Below are positions 6,798-14,762 of a DNA stretch of 33,037 bases, piece by piece. The notes under the pieces are model-generated. The model was given only the letters and a program-made list of their open reading frames with translations, had not been told where the DNA came from and did not search any database. The DNA comes from Candidatus Woesearchaeota archaeon (GTDB lineage Archaea; Nanobdellota; Nanobdellia; Woesearchaeales; GCA-2687795), in assembly GCA_002687795.1 (NCBI GenBank), contig NZBG01000012.1, forward strand, positions 1 through 33,037, in the 5' to 3' direction. A program made the translations under genes and the position numbers. How positions within the stretch are numbered: position 1 is the stretch's first letter; every line of letters begins with the position of its first letter.

Positions 6798-7985
6798 CTA
6801 GACAAACTCAGCAATCTTCTTAACCTGCTCAACAAACTCTTCACACTCTTCCTTAGTATTATAAACATAAAGAGAAACCCTTGCACTACCATTCATCTTA
6901 TTAGCATTAAACCATGAATGAACACAATGTGCTCCGCTCCTTATCATTATGTTAGAGCTTTCATTCAACATAGTTGCAATATTATGAGGATTCATACCTT
7001 CAATATTAAAACTGAACACTCCTCCTCTCTTATCAGGCTCTTCAGGCCCTATAATCTTCAATCCTTTCACATCTTTCAAACCTTCAGTAATCTGTTTGTT
7101 AAGCATAACCTCATGCTCATGAATATTATCCAAACCAATCTTTTTCAGATACCTAATAGCTTCACCTAAACCTATTATCCCTGCATAGTTCTGTAATCCT
7201 GCTTCAAACCTCTCAGGAATATCTTCAAACTCATGCTCTGTATAAGTTGTTTCCTTAACAGTATCTCCTCCAACCAAAAACGGCTTAAGTTCCTCCAAAA
7301 GTTCAAGTTTTCCATACAAAACTCCAGTGCCGCTAGGCCCAAGCATCTTATGGCCTGAGCATGCAAGAAAATCCACATCAAGCTTTCTAACATCAACCTC
7401 TTTATGAGGAGCTGACTGTGCAGCATCCAGCAAAACCAAAGCATTATTCTCATGCGCAATCTTAATCATTTCCTTAACAGGATTAGAAGTGCCATCAAGG
7501 TTAGAAGTATGCACAATAGAAACCATCTTAACACCTTTAACCTTCTCCTTAAAATCCTCAATATCGCCAAACTTAAAAATACGATGCTCAACTTTATCAT
7601 TAACCTGCCATGGCAAAAGGTTAGAATTATGCTCTTTATCAGAAGTAAGCATAATATCATCCTTCTCAAACTTAAACGAATTAGCAACCAGATTAATAGA
7701 CTCTGTTGTATTCTTAGTGAATATTATCTCCTTCTCAGACTTTGCATTAAAAAACCCTTTAACCTCTTTCCTTGTCTTCAGAACCTCTTCATCAACCTGT
7801 TTCCCTAATTTATGTATGCTCCTCCCGCCGCATGCAGGAAACTCATTATAATACCTGTTGATAGCCTCAATAACCTGCTTAGGCTTCATGCTCACGCATG
7901 CAGAATCCATATAAATAATTGGCTTCCCATTGATATCTCTATCATAAACAGGGAAATCCTTCCTAATCTTCTCAGTATCAATCAT
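6798..7985 (-). CDS. sufS: SufS/CsdA-type cysteine desulfurase (class V aminotransferase fold)
   Basis: The 395 aa match the usual size of the SufS/NifS-like group II desulfurases. These PLP enzymes take sulfur from cysteine as a persulfide for Fe-S cluster or thio-nucleoside synthesis. Visible features: N-terminal 'YMDSACVSMKP', the 'LLDAAQSAPH' PLP pocket, the Schiff-base lysine in 'CSGHKMLGPSGTGVLYG', and the active-site cysteine in 'IRSGAHCVHSW' (the SufS RSGxHC pattern). Its ATG overlaps the DsbA-like stop by 4 nt and has a GAGGAG site inside the upstream gene, so the two are translationally coupled. No SufBCD or SufE/U is in the window. The stop codon is TAG, showing that TAG is a normal terminator here. 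The specific acceptor is unknown. Confidence 0.9.
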   Translation of the reverse strand: MIDTEKIRKDFPVYDRDINGKPIIYMDSACVSMKPKQVIEAINRYYNEFPACGGRSIHKLGKQVDEEVLKTRKEVKGFFNAKSEKEIIFTKNTTESINLVANSFKFEKDDIMLTSDKEHNSNLLPWQVNDKVEHRIFKFGDIEDFKEKVKGVKMVSIVHTSNLDGTSNPVKEMIKIAHENNALVLLDAAQSAPHKEVDVRKLDVDFLACSGHKMLGPSGTGVLYGKLELLEELKPFLVGGDTVKETTYTEHEFEDIPERFEAGLQNYAGIIGLGEAIRYLKKIGLDNIHEHEVMLNKQITEGLKDVKGLKIIGPEEPDKRGGVFSFNIEGMNPHNIATMLNESSNIMIRSGAHCVHSWFNANKMNGSARVSLYVYNTKEECEEFVEQVKKIAEFV

Positions 7986-8908
7986 TTTTCCAGCTCCTCA
8001 TCAATGATTTTAGTAAAAGCCCTTATAGGCTTAGGACCTGTAATTACTCTGTTATTTATAAAGAATGTGGGTGTTCCCCTGACTCCTGCCTTAACACCAT
8101 CCCAAAAGTCGTTAATTACCTCATCCTTATACTTTCTTGAATCCATGCAGTCATCAAATTTCTCTATATCAAGCTCCAGCTCTTTCGCATACACTTTTAA
8201 TTCCCATGTATGATCCTCAGCTGCTTTGCATGATTCCTGCACCTCAAAAAGTATATCTCTAAACTCCCAATACCTTCCCTGTTCATTAGCGCAGTTAGCA
8301 GCCTCAGCATGCCAATCAGACTCAGCATGTTTCTCTGACAAAGGAAAGTCACGATAAACAAACCTTATCCTGCCTTCATATGTTTCAAGCAATTCCTTAA
8401 TCACTGGCTCAGCCTCCCTTGTATAAGGGCACATCAGGCAGCCGAACTCTATTATTGTAACCTTAGCATCCTCCGGCCCAATGCTTGGGTCATCATCAGC
8501 GGTAGGATAAACAACAGGACCGGTATAACTGCTATCATACTCTGACAAAGCATCTCCCTCAAACACTGCAAGAGGGCAGAAAGCATCTGATTCAGGTCCA
8601 TAACAGTTGCCATAAAGTGCATAATTATAAACAATAAATCCTGAATAGATCATGCTGGAAAAAAACATTATAAGGAAAAACCATGACAACAGCTCAAAAT
8701 GCCTGAACACAATCCTTGCAAGCTTAACATTCTTCCTCATCATCCTTCCGGTTATCTGGCTTTTCAGCCTTTGGTCTAGGTTAGAGGTGCATTTCCTGAA
8801 AGTCATCCTTCTAAACACACAATCAAATGCCTCAGCAGCAAGCTTACGGTGAGTTGCGCTGAAGATCCCCAGCACTCCAAACACTATAAGTGCTAATACG
8901 CATATCAT
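7982..8908 (-). CDS. Membrane-anchored DsbA-like thiol-disulfide oxidoreductase
   Basis: Of 308 aa, the N-terminal third carries a hydrophobic start (MICVLALIVFGVLGIF) and a second membrane span near residues 77-95. A C-terminal thioredoxin-fold domain of the DsbA type follows: beta strand 'KVTIIEFGCLMCPYTREAEP' with the CLMC redox motif, 'FVYRDFPL', a helical insert and the cis-proline loop 'GVRGTPTFFINN'. The domain most likely faces outside and forms or shuffles disulfides in exported proteins, such as the Cys-containing surface proteins here. It is first gene of an operon with the desulfurase. A TATA box centred 27 bp upstream of the ATG supports the chosen start. Two extra N-terminal cysteine clusters (AFDC, FRKC) lie between the membrane spans. 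Confidence 0.85.
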   Translation of the reverse strand: MICVLALIVFGVLGIFSATHRKLAAEAFDCVFRRMTFRKCTSNLDQRLKSQITGRMMRKNVKLARIVFRHFELLSWFFLIMFFSSMIYSGFIVYNYALYGNCYGPESDAFCPLAVFEGDALSEYDSSYTGPVVYPTADDDPSIGPEDAKVTIIEFGCLMCPYTREAEPVIKELLETYEGRIRFVYRDFPLSEKHAESDWHAEAANCANEQGRYWEFRDILFEVQESCKAAEDHTWELKVYAKELELDIEKFDDCMDSRKYKDEVINDFWDGVKAGVRGTPTFFINNRVITGPKPIRAFTKIIDEELEK

Positions 8909-8930
8909 ATAGAATTGGATTATTTAGGGG

Positions 8931-8940
8931 TATTTAAAGG
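8931..8940 (-). promoter_or_regulatory. TATA box of the DsbA-like/sufS operon
   Basis: The minus strand reads CCTTTAAATA, centred about 27 bp before the ATG at 8908, consistent with a leaderless transcript. It lies in the 53-bp gap after lysS, so the operon need not depend on lysS read-through. Confidence 0.6.
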
Positions 8941-8961
8941 TTGTTGAAGTTTCAAGAGAAA

Positions 8962-10533
8962 TCAAACCTTCCCAAACAACTCAACAACCCTCTTCTTCCC
9001 CAAAGTAAGAATAAAACTCGCCAGCCTTGGCCCTCTTTCCTTGTTAATAAGCACAAGATAAGCAGCCTTAAAGAACTCACCCACTTTCAGGTCAAGCTCT
9101 TTGCAGATATCATAAAACCTCTCGTGCAGCTCCTTATCATCCTTAACCTTTCCCTTAAGAACCTCAGCAGCCTTATGCAAAGCATCCTTTTGTTTCTTAT
9201 CGAGATTTAAGCCTTCAGCAACCTTTTCCTGCACACTGAACTTAAACTCCTCAGGAGCATACTTCTCCAGCCAATTCAGCACACACTTACACTTAACATC
9301 AAACCTCTCCTTATCCTCCTTAGTCTTAAGAAACTCCTCAAAAAACTCAGCAGCCTTCTTAACATCCTTCTCATAAACCTGCAGCACAGTTGTCAAATGC
9401 CTAAACCCCGGCTGGAAAGGCATCTTCTTAGGAACATCAACTGAAGACAGCTCATAAATCCTCTTCTGCTTCTCAAAATCCTTCTCCTCAGCCTTCTCTT
9501 CCTTAAAATAAATCCTTTCACACTTATCAAAATCCTCATAAACCTTTAACACATCCAAATCAAAGCTAATCGCAAACTCAGCTGCAGGCCTTGAGCCTGC
9601 AAAGATATACCTCACGATTGAGGGCTCATAAACCTCCAAAACATCCTTCAATGTAAAGATAATGCCTTTTGAAGAAGAAAACTGCTTTCCACCTTTTATG
9701 CCGATCCAGCCAAACCCAAACCCTAAAGCCTTTTCAATACCATAAACCTCCTTTGCCATCAACGCAGCAGTAGCAAAAACACCGCCAGCTACATAATGGT
9801 CCTTTCCCGCTGACTCAAAATCCACGCCCTTATAATCCCAGAAAGCCGGAACCTGGATCCTGTACTTCAACTTTAACAAACCTTTCTTCCTGAAATCAAA
9901 ACTTTTCCATTCACCCTTTTGGTCTTTATACCTGGCCTCATAACCCCCAACATACTCCATCTCTTCCGCCTCAAAACCTGTTTCTTCATCATAGATAGAT
10001 ATAGGCAGCCATCCTTCCTTAATGTTTTCTCTCCTGAACTTATTAAGAATATCTTTTATCTTATCTGTATTCTCCAAAGCAACCTTTATCTGCTCTGCAA
10101 GAACGCATTTCATATACTGCTCACTATTCCTTATTATTGTAGGGCTTAACCCGACAATAGGCAGCAGCTTCTCAAACTCTTCTTCACAATGCTCAGCATA
10201 ATTCTTATGCTTATCATCAACAACATCAGGAACATTGACAAGGGCCTGCCTAAGATGCTTCTTCAGAACATCAGCCTTTGGCATATTAACAGGAACCTTC
10301 CTAAAAACATCATAATCATCCCAATAATGGTAATGCGTTGCATTCTTCCCCTGATGCTTTAACGCCTTTGCGATAAAATCCCCCATGATAAACTCCCTGA
10401 AATTACCAATATGCAGGGTTCCTGAAGGTGTTGCCCCAGTTGCAACAACATACTCCTTTTTCCCAGGATTCCTTCTAATGATTTGTTCAGCAGCCTGGTC
10501 AGCCCAATGCATAACTTCAGTTTCTTTTTTCAT
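8962..10533 (-). CDS. lysS: Class I lysyl-tRNA synthetase
   Basis: The enzyme charges tRNA-Lys with lysine and ATP. At 523 aa it is the archaeal class I type, unrelated to the bacterial class II enzyme. The Rossmann catalytic domain shows the HIGH motif as 'GATPSGTLHIGNFRE' near residue 40 and the KMSKS equivalent as 'KQFSSSKGIIFTL' near residue 285. The C-terminal alpha-helical region is the anticodon-binding cage. 'MHWADQAAEQII' at the N-terminus is typical of the family. A TATA-like CTTTTTATAATCC lies about 30 bp upstream (around 10560). It appears monocistronic, with the next gene's own promoter directly after it. Confidence 0.95.
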   Translation of the reverse strand: MKKETEVMHWADQAAEQIIRRNPGKKEYVVATGATPSGTLHIGNFREFIMGDFIAKALKHQGKNATHYHYWDDYDVFRKVPVNMPKADVLKKHLRQALVNVPDVVDDKHKNYAEHCEEEFEKLLPIVGLSPTIIRNSEQYMKCVLAEQIKVALENTDKIKDILNKFRRENIKEGWLPISIYDEETGFEAEEMEYVGGYEARYKDQKGEWKSFDFRKKGLLKLKYRIQVPAFWDYKGVDFESAGKDHYVAGGVFATAALMAKEVYGIEKALGFGFGWIGIKGGKQFSSSKGIIFTLKDVLEVYEPSIVRYIFAGSRPAAEFAISFDLDVLKVYEDFDKCERIYFKEEKAEEKDFEKQKRIYELSSVDVPKKMPFQPGFRHLTTVLQVYEKDVKKAAEFFEEFLKTKEDKERFDVKCKCVLNWLEKYAPEEFKFSVQEKVAEGLNLDKKQKDALHKAAEVLKGKVKDDKELHERFYDICKELDLKVGEFFKAAYLVLINKERGPRLASFILTLGKKRVVELFGKV

Positions 10534-10684
10534 TAATCAGCATAAGAATTATGGATTATAAAAAGATTACTATAAACTGGCTGTTAAGTAAGAGGGTATA
10601 GACTAATCTACTACATAAATACTTATATACTTTTTATAGTAAGATATAACAAAAAGAGGTTCTAATGAATAATATACCAGAAAA

Positions 10685-11107
10685 ATGCAATTATTATATT
10701 TTTTGTTATCGAATATTATACTTCTTATAGTTACTATGGTGATATTTATCCTATTTACTGAAAATATTCTCAGAGAAATTAATAGGTTCTGTGAATCTTG
10801 TCAACGTTTTATTTCTGAACGTAATGGTTTCTTTAAGATGCTATTTATTATTCTTTTTTTTGCTGAGCAAGGTCTTTTTTTATATATCTTAAACAAACAT
10901 TATGATATATCAAAAGATGCAGGTATTTTCATCAGTATTTTTGCGCTTATCGTGGTATTAACTGCTTCCTTCCAAGCATTTATTTGGGAATACAAATATA
11001 CCTTAACAGAACGTGCAAGGATTCTTTTGAAAAATTCTTTATTAAAATTAAGTGCATATAGAGAGTGGGTTGATAAATATCTTCGTATTAAATCAAAGAA
11101 AAAATAA
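10685..11107 (+). CDS. Small multi-pass membrane protein, unknown function
   Basis: The 140 aa show a long hydrophobic N-terminal segment (LLYFLLSNIILLIVTMVIFILF), a charged Cys-containing loop, a second span (MLFIILFFAEQGLFLYIL), a third (GIFISIFALIVVLTASFQAFIW) and a basic, probably cytoplasmic tail ending RIKSKKK. TATA-like AT-rich sequence (ACTTATATAC near 10621) lies about 60 bp upstream. The tail overlaps the 3' end of the small ORF on the other strand. I do not recognise a family. Base composition is even more AT-rich than its neighbours, with many TTT/ATT codons, which may mark recent acquisition. Confidence 0.6.
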   Translation: MQLLYFLLSNIILLIVTMVIFILFTENILREINRFCESCQRFISERNGFFKMLFIILFFAEQGLFLYILNKHYDISKDAGIFISIFALIVVLTASFQAFIWEYKYTLTERARILLKNSLLKLSAYREWVDKYLRIKSKKK

Positions 11108-11224
11108 TTTATGTGCTTCCTTCAGAATTTCTTTTGACTTTCTTTGTAATTCTTTAGCTTCCCTTACTAATGTTTCCTCTTCGTCCTCTTCATCAACCTC
11201 TTTAACTTCTTCATCAGGTGGCAT
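11093..11224 (-). CDS. Small acidic/coiled-coil ORF (43 aa), tentative
   Basis: Not in the track because of length. It begins MPPDEEVKEVDEEDEEE, then a heptad-like helical part (LVREAKELQRKSKEILKEAHKL), and ends FFL-TGA. The acidic head plus amphipathic helix looks like a real small protein, and the same bases read on the other strand give a low-complexity Ser/Thr string. It overlaps the previous gene's 3' end by 15 nt tail to tail. No clear TATA box or ribosome binding site was found, so support is coding composition only. Confidence 0.4.
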   Translation of the reverse strand: MPPDEEVKEVDEEDEEETLVREAKELQRKSKEILKEAHKLFFL

Positions 11225-11281
11225 ACTAATATACTAAATGACCCAATATTTAAATTTTTCTAAAAAGGATATATTTTTGGG

Positions 11282-11316
11282 GTATAGTATACAGTTTACT
11301 ATAACCTTTATATACC
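11282..11316 (+). promoter_or_regulatory. Promoter of the histidine-phosphatase gene with inverted repeat
   Basis: TATA box TTTATATA (11307-11314) is centred 27 bp before the ATG at 11337. Directly upstream lies an inverted repeat TATAGTA-n7-TACTATA (11283-11303), extendable by GG/CC with one bulged base. It overlaps the BRE position, so it is a plausible operator. Confidence 0.5.
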
Positions 11317-11336
11317 CTGCTCAATTTCCTAATATC

Positions 11337-11921
11337 ATGAAATTAATCCTTGTAAGGCATGGGGAAACGCCCTACAACATAAAGAAAATAATGCAGGGCC
11401 AGGCCCATGGAGAATTATCAGCTTTAGGCAGAGAGCAGGCTGATAAGCTAGGCAAAAGGCTCTCCAAAATGAGCATTGACCATATCTATTGCAGCGACCT
11501 GGGAAGAGCTAAGCAGACTGCAGATGAAATACTGAAACACACAAAAGCCCCCATTGAATATGTTGAAGATATAAGGGAAAAGAACTGCGGGGGATATGAA
11601 GGAAAAAGCTATTCAGGATTTGAAAGAGACCTATTAAACAGCCCTGATATGATGAACTTTAAGCCAAAGGATGGAGAATCCACCAACGAAGTGAATGAAA
11701 GAGTCTTAAGCTTTCTAACCGAAATTGAAAAAAAGCATAAAAACCAGACAGTTTTACTGGTCATGCATGGTGGTCCTATTGCAAACTTCCTATTGCAAAT
11801 ATTAAAAGACAAGAAATTTGAAGAAGTGATTCCCCCTAATTGTGCAGTAAGCATTATAGAAAAACAAGAAGACAATGATTATAAAGTAGAATTACTTAAT
11901 TGCACAGAGCATCTGTCATAA
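11337..11921 (+). CDS. Histidine phosphatase family protein (phosphoglycerate-mutase-like)
   Basis: The start is moved from the track's 11238 to the Met at 11337, because the family begins right at 'MKLILVRHGETPYN' and a TATA box sits 27 bp upstream (leaderless). This gives 194 aa. It has the catalytic RHG triplet near residue 8, 'SDLGRAKQTADEI', the acid/proton-donor region 'IREKNCGGYEGKSY', and the second histidine in 'VLLVMHGGPIANFLL'. The branch includes cofactor-dependent phosphoglycerate mutases, CobC-type phosphatases and broad phosphatases. The short length and sequence favour a phosphatase, but the substrate cannot be read from sequence. Confidence 0.85.
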   Translation: MKLILVRHGETPYNIKKIMQGQAHGELSALGREQADKLGKRLSKMSIDHIYCSDLGRAKQTADEILKHTKAPIEYVEDIREKNCGGYEGKSYSGFERDLLNSPDMMNFKPKDGESTNEVNERVLSFLTEIEKKHKNQTVLLVMHGGPIANFLLQILKDKKFEEVIPPNCAVSIIEKQEDNDYKVELLNCTEHLS

Positions 11922-11982
11922 TCACTTTCTAATCTGCTTCTTATACTCTAAAATTTATATAATTATCGTTAAGAATTTGTTA

Positions 11983-12831
11983 TCAATTAACTGGAATCAT
12001 CTCATCAAAAAAAGGGTTTGAGATATTTCTTAATAAATCACGAAAATCAGATTTATAGAATCCATGTAGTTCATAAGGTCTAACGATATTTGTATCATCC
12101 CATTTATAGCGCGCATCATTCAGCATAAGCTGATTCGAAGCCATTACATTGGTTTCGCCTTCATATCCAGGACCTGTAATTCCAACACCTGGCTCATAGT
12201 CTGCATTCCATTTTCCAAACGCAGTGAGAGCTACACATGAAGCGGAATTAACACCCATCACAATATAATTTATGATTCCTCTCATAAATATAACTTCTTC
12301 TAAGTCAGTATTAATCCAGCCATTATCATAAGCTTTCTTAATGTAATGTATATCCTCAAGCTCATTTAGTTTACTTTTAAGTGGCTCAATAGTATCCCCA
12401 CGGTCTTCATACTCAAAAACAATCACAGGAACATCCTTAATTCTGCAATAATCCAAAACCTCTATTTGGTTTCTTAATTCTCTCTCTAATTCTTCAGGAT
12501 TAACCCCTTCTTCTCCATATAAGAAATATGCCTGCATATCAATCAGAAACACAGCAGAATTATCCTTTCTTGGATTAAGATACCTGCCTTCTTCTGCATT
12601 ATAAAGAAGCTCAAATTCAATCCTGTTTCCATTCTCATCGAAATATAACCTTTGATTTAATTCTTCTTCCTCACTAACCTCTTCTATAACTGGTTCTATG
12701 AGCTCAAAAACCCCTATTTCGCAGCCAAAAAACGATAAACCCAAATGGACTGACATAACTCCGCCTAATAAAAGCCTTCTAAATCTGCCAATTTTAATGT
12801 TTTTATTTACTTCTCTTTCTAAACTATCCAT
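11983..12831 (-). CDS. Exported isochorismatase-fold cysteine hydrolase
   Basis: Of 282 aa, the N-terminus has a basic region and hydrophobic stretch (RRLLLGGVMSVHLGLSFFGC), an export signal with a possible lipoprotein-type cysteine. An acidic spacer follows. The catalytic domain shows the isochorismatase/nicotinamidase triad: Asp in 'AVFLIDMQAYF', Lys in 'HYIKKAYDNGW' and nucleophilic Cys in 'YIVMGVNSASCVALTA'. Known members hydrolyse isochorismate, nicotinamide, ureidoacrylate or N-carbamoyl compounds and are normally cytosolic, so the apparent export is unusual. The substrate is not predictable. It lies between the phosphatase (convergent) and the ZIP operon. Confidence 0.75.
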   Translation of the reverse strand: MDSLEREVNKNIKIGRFRRLLLGGVMSVHLGLSFFGCEIGVFELIEPVIEEVSEEEELNQRLYFDENGNRIEFELLYNAEEGRYLNPRKDNSAVFLIDMQAYFLYGEEGVNPEELERELRNQIEVLDYCRIKDVPVIVFEYEDRGDTIEPLKSKLNELEDIHYIKKAYDNGWINTDLEEVIFMRGIINYIVMGVNSASCVALTAFGKWNADYEPGVGITGPGYEGETNVMASNQLMLNDARYKWDDTNIVRPYELHGFYKSDFRDLLRNISNPFFDEMIPVN

Positions 12832-12936
12832 TATATTTTCACTCTTTAGACCCTAAATAGGATGCAATTCTTATCAAGAAAGGCGCTATATTACTTTATA
12901 AATCTTTCTATTTTAACTGCTAAGAAGAAGTAAAAA

Positions 12937-13680
12937 CTAATGCTCAAAGATAAATTTAATCCCAAACATAAACAATATTCCAATCACAAAAAAAATGAAT
13001 GAGCTCAATGATTTCTTCAAGTCAGGCTCCTTATGCAGCTCAGGAATAAGGTCAGAGGCGGAGATATAAATAAACCCTCCTGCAGCAAAAGGCAAAATAA
13101 AAGGAATAATCCCTTCAACTGAGCCAGACAAAAAATATCCAATAACCCCTCCGGCAACACAGATGATCTGCGAGACAAAATTATAAGTTAAAGCCTTTAC
13201 CTTACTAAACCCCCCATAAACCAAAGCGCCAAAATCCCCCAGCTCCTGCGGAATCTCATGGCCTATGATAATAAGGCTTGTAACAATCCCAAAAGGAATG
13301 CTAACAAAAAAGCTTGCAGCGATGATCAGCCCGTCAATAAGGTTATGTATGCTATCCCCAAACAAAATCAGATAGGTAAAAGGATGCTCATCACATCTCC
13401 CAGTATGGCAGTGATGCCAATGAAGGAACCTCTCAATAAGAAAGAACACTATAAACCCAACCAGCAGATAGCCAAATGCTTTTGTTGTAGATAGTTCTTC
13501 TAAAGACTCAGTTAACAGATGAAACAATGAGCCGCTCAGCAAAGCACCAGCGGAAAAAGCAACTAAGATAATAAGTATCTTCTTAAGCAGCCTGTCTTTC
13601 ATCCATAATGAGAAAATGCCGATTAATGATATAAAGCCAACTATAGATGTCATTAATATTATCCATAACAAAATGCTCAT
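12937..13680 (-). CDS. ZIP-family divalent metal transporter
   Basis: The 247 aa have about eight membrane spans, as in ZIP (ZupT-like) zinc/iron uptake proteins. The metal-binding signatures are present: 'FGDSIHNLIDGLIIAASF' (HNxxDG) in TM4 and 'IIGHEIPQELGDFGAL' (HEIPQE) in TM5. A His/Cys-rich loop before them (HWHHCHTGRCDEHP) is the usual cytosolic metal-sensing loop. The ATG is 3 nt after the stop of the zinc-ribbon gene, making it last in the rnfC-rnfD-zinc ribbon-ZIP operon. It probably imports zinc or ferrous iron; the Fe-S and zinc proteins upstream could be the users (inference). Confidence 0.9.
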   Translation of the reverse strand: MSILLWIILMTSIVGFISLIGIFSLWMKDRLLKKILIILVAFSAGALLSGSLFHLLTESLEELSTTKAFGYLLVGFIVFFLIERFLHWHHCHTGRCDEHPFTYLILFGDSIHNLIDGLIIAASFFVSIPFGIVTSLIIIGHEIPQELGDFGALVYGGFSKVKALTYNFVSQIICVAGGVIGYFLSGSVEGIIPFILPFAAGGFIYISASDLIPELHKEPDLKKSLSSFIFFVIGILFMFGIKFIFEH

Positions 13681-13683
13681 TTT

Positions 13684-13836
13684 TTATTCCAATGGCTCAA
13701 ACCCAGCCCCTCCATTCTTCATAGCGCCTCCGCACTTTGGGCACTTCATCCCGCTGCAATCAACACCCTTTGGAGCAGGCATGCTAAACCCGCACTTTGT
13801 GCAGACACATGTTCCTATAACATCCTTATCATTCAT
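13684..13836 (-). CDS. 50-aa zinc-ribbon protein in the rnf operon
   Basis: Too short for the track. ATG at 13836 overlaps the rnfD stop by 8 nt, and its own stop is 3 nt before the ZIP start. The sequence carries 'CVCTKCG' and, after about 17 residues, 'CPKCGG', two CxxC knuckles that would bind one zinc or iron as in rubredoxin-like ribbons. The linker contains another Cys (VDCSGMKC). Translational coupling on both sides argues it is real. It could be an electron carrier or a structural zinc protein; sequence alone cannot decide. Confidence 0.75.
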   Translation of the reverse strand: MNDKDVIGTCVCTKCGFSMPAPKGVDCSGMKCPKCGGAMKNGGAGFEPLE

Positions 13837-14761
13837 TTTTATTCACCTTTTCTACAAAACCAAACGGCTTCAACCTGGTCCATCTCTCAATCAGCGGACT
13901 AAACCCATTCATAAGTAAAATAGCATAAGTAACCCCCTCAGGCAGGCCGCTATAAAGCCTGATAATAACAGTAAGCACACCGCATCCAACCCCGAAGATA
14001 ACCCTTCCCTTCTTGGTCAAAGGCATGCCTTCATAACCGGTTGCCATGAAAAATGCAGCCAGGATAAGCCCTCCGGAAAGTATCTGGAAAACAGGATCCT
14101 TGCCAAGAACATAAGCCAGCACAAACAAACTGCCGATATAGGTTAAAGGAACTCTCCAGTCAATTATTTTAGTAACCATCAAAAACAATCCTCCAACCAG
14201 CAGCAAAAGCGCGGAAGTCTCTCCTATACAGCCCCCAATATTGCCTATAAAAAGCTCTGAATAAGATGCCATCTTAACCCCGCCAGCCTTCAAAGCCCAT
14301 AAAGGAGTTGCAGCTGTAACACCGTCAGCATTAATCCAGGCAGTCATCAAAGCTGGCCATGCAGCAACCAAAAATGCTCTCCCAACCAATGCAGGGTTAA
14401 ACATAGCATAACCAAACCCTCCAAACGCCCACTTTGCAATCGAAATAGCAAAGAAAGCCCCAACAGCAGGCATCCATAAAGGAACCGTAGGCGGCAAAAT
14501 CATACCTAACAACAAACCAGTAGCAACCGCAGAGCCATCAACCTTAACCTTCCTCTTAAGCAAAACCTGCATCAGCACCTGCGTCAAAACAGCGGAAACA
14601 ATGCTCACAACAATAATAAAAAGAGCCCTAGCGCCAAAAAAATAAACACCATACCCAGCAGCAGGAAGCAAAGCTAACAAGAAATAACCCATAATCCTTT
14701 TCTTTGAACTTTTATCAAAGATATGCGGGCTTACAGTAACGCTAAAATCTTGGTTAGCCAT
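13829..14761 (-). CDS. rnfD: RnfD/NqrB-type flavin-binding membrane subunit
   Basis: The 310 aa have about nine to ten hydrophobic spans, typical of RnfD. In the Rnf ferredoxin:NAD oxidoreductase and Na-NQR this subunit holds FMN covalently bound to a threonine and helps build the ion path. The S/T-x-A-T flavinylation motif is visible as 'DGVTAATPLWAL' near residue 155, and 'MAGNQDF..'-like N-terminal and 'GYEGMPLTKKGR' segments fit the family. The start is 1 nt after the rnfC stop. RnfA, B, E and G and an ApbE flavin transferase are not in the window, so this is not a standard full rnf operon. Confidence 0.9.
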   Translation of the reverse strand: MANQDFSVTVSPHIFDKSSKKRIMGYFLLALLPAAGYGVYFFGARALFIIVVSIVSAVLTQVLMQVLLKRKVKVDGSAVATGLLLGMILPPTVPLWMPAVGAFFAISIAKWAFGGFGYAMFNPALVGRAFLVAAWPALMTAWINADGVTAATPLWALKAGGVKMASYSELFIGNIGGCIGETSALLLLVGGLFLMVTKIIDWRVPLTYIGSLFVLAYVLGKDPVFQILSGGLILAAFFMATGYEGMPLTKKGRVIFGVGCGVLTVIIRLYSGLPEGVTYAILLMNGFSPLIERWTRLKPFGFVEKVNKNE

Positions 14762-14762
14762 C

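Noticed and set aside
7452-7851. Several plus-strand ORFs opposite sufS
   Set aside because: Low-complexity Leu/Ser/Asn reading of the antisense strand of a clearly coding, motif-complete gene.
11052-11237. 61-aa plus-strand ORF
   Set aside because: The Ser-rich string is the antisense reading of the acidic 43-aa ORF and has no start signals.
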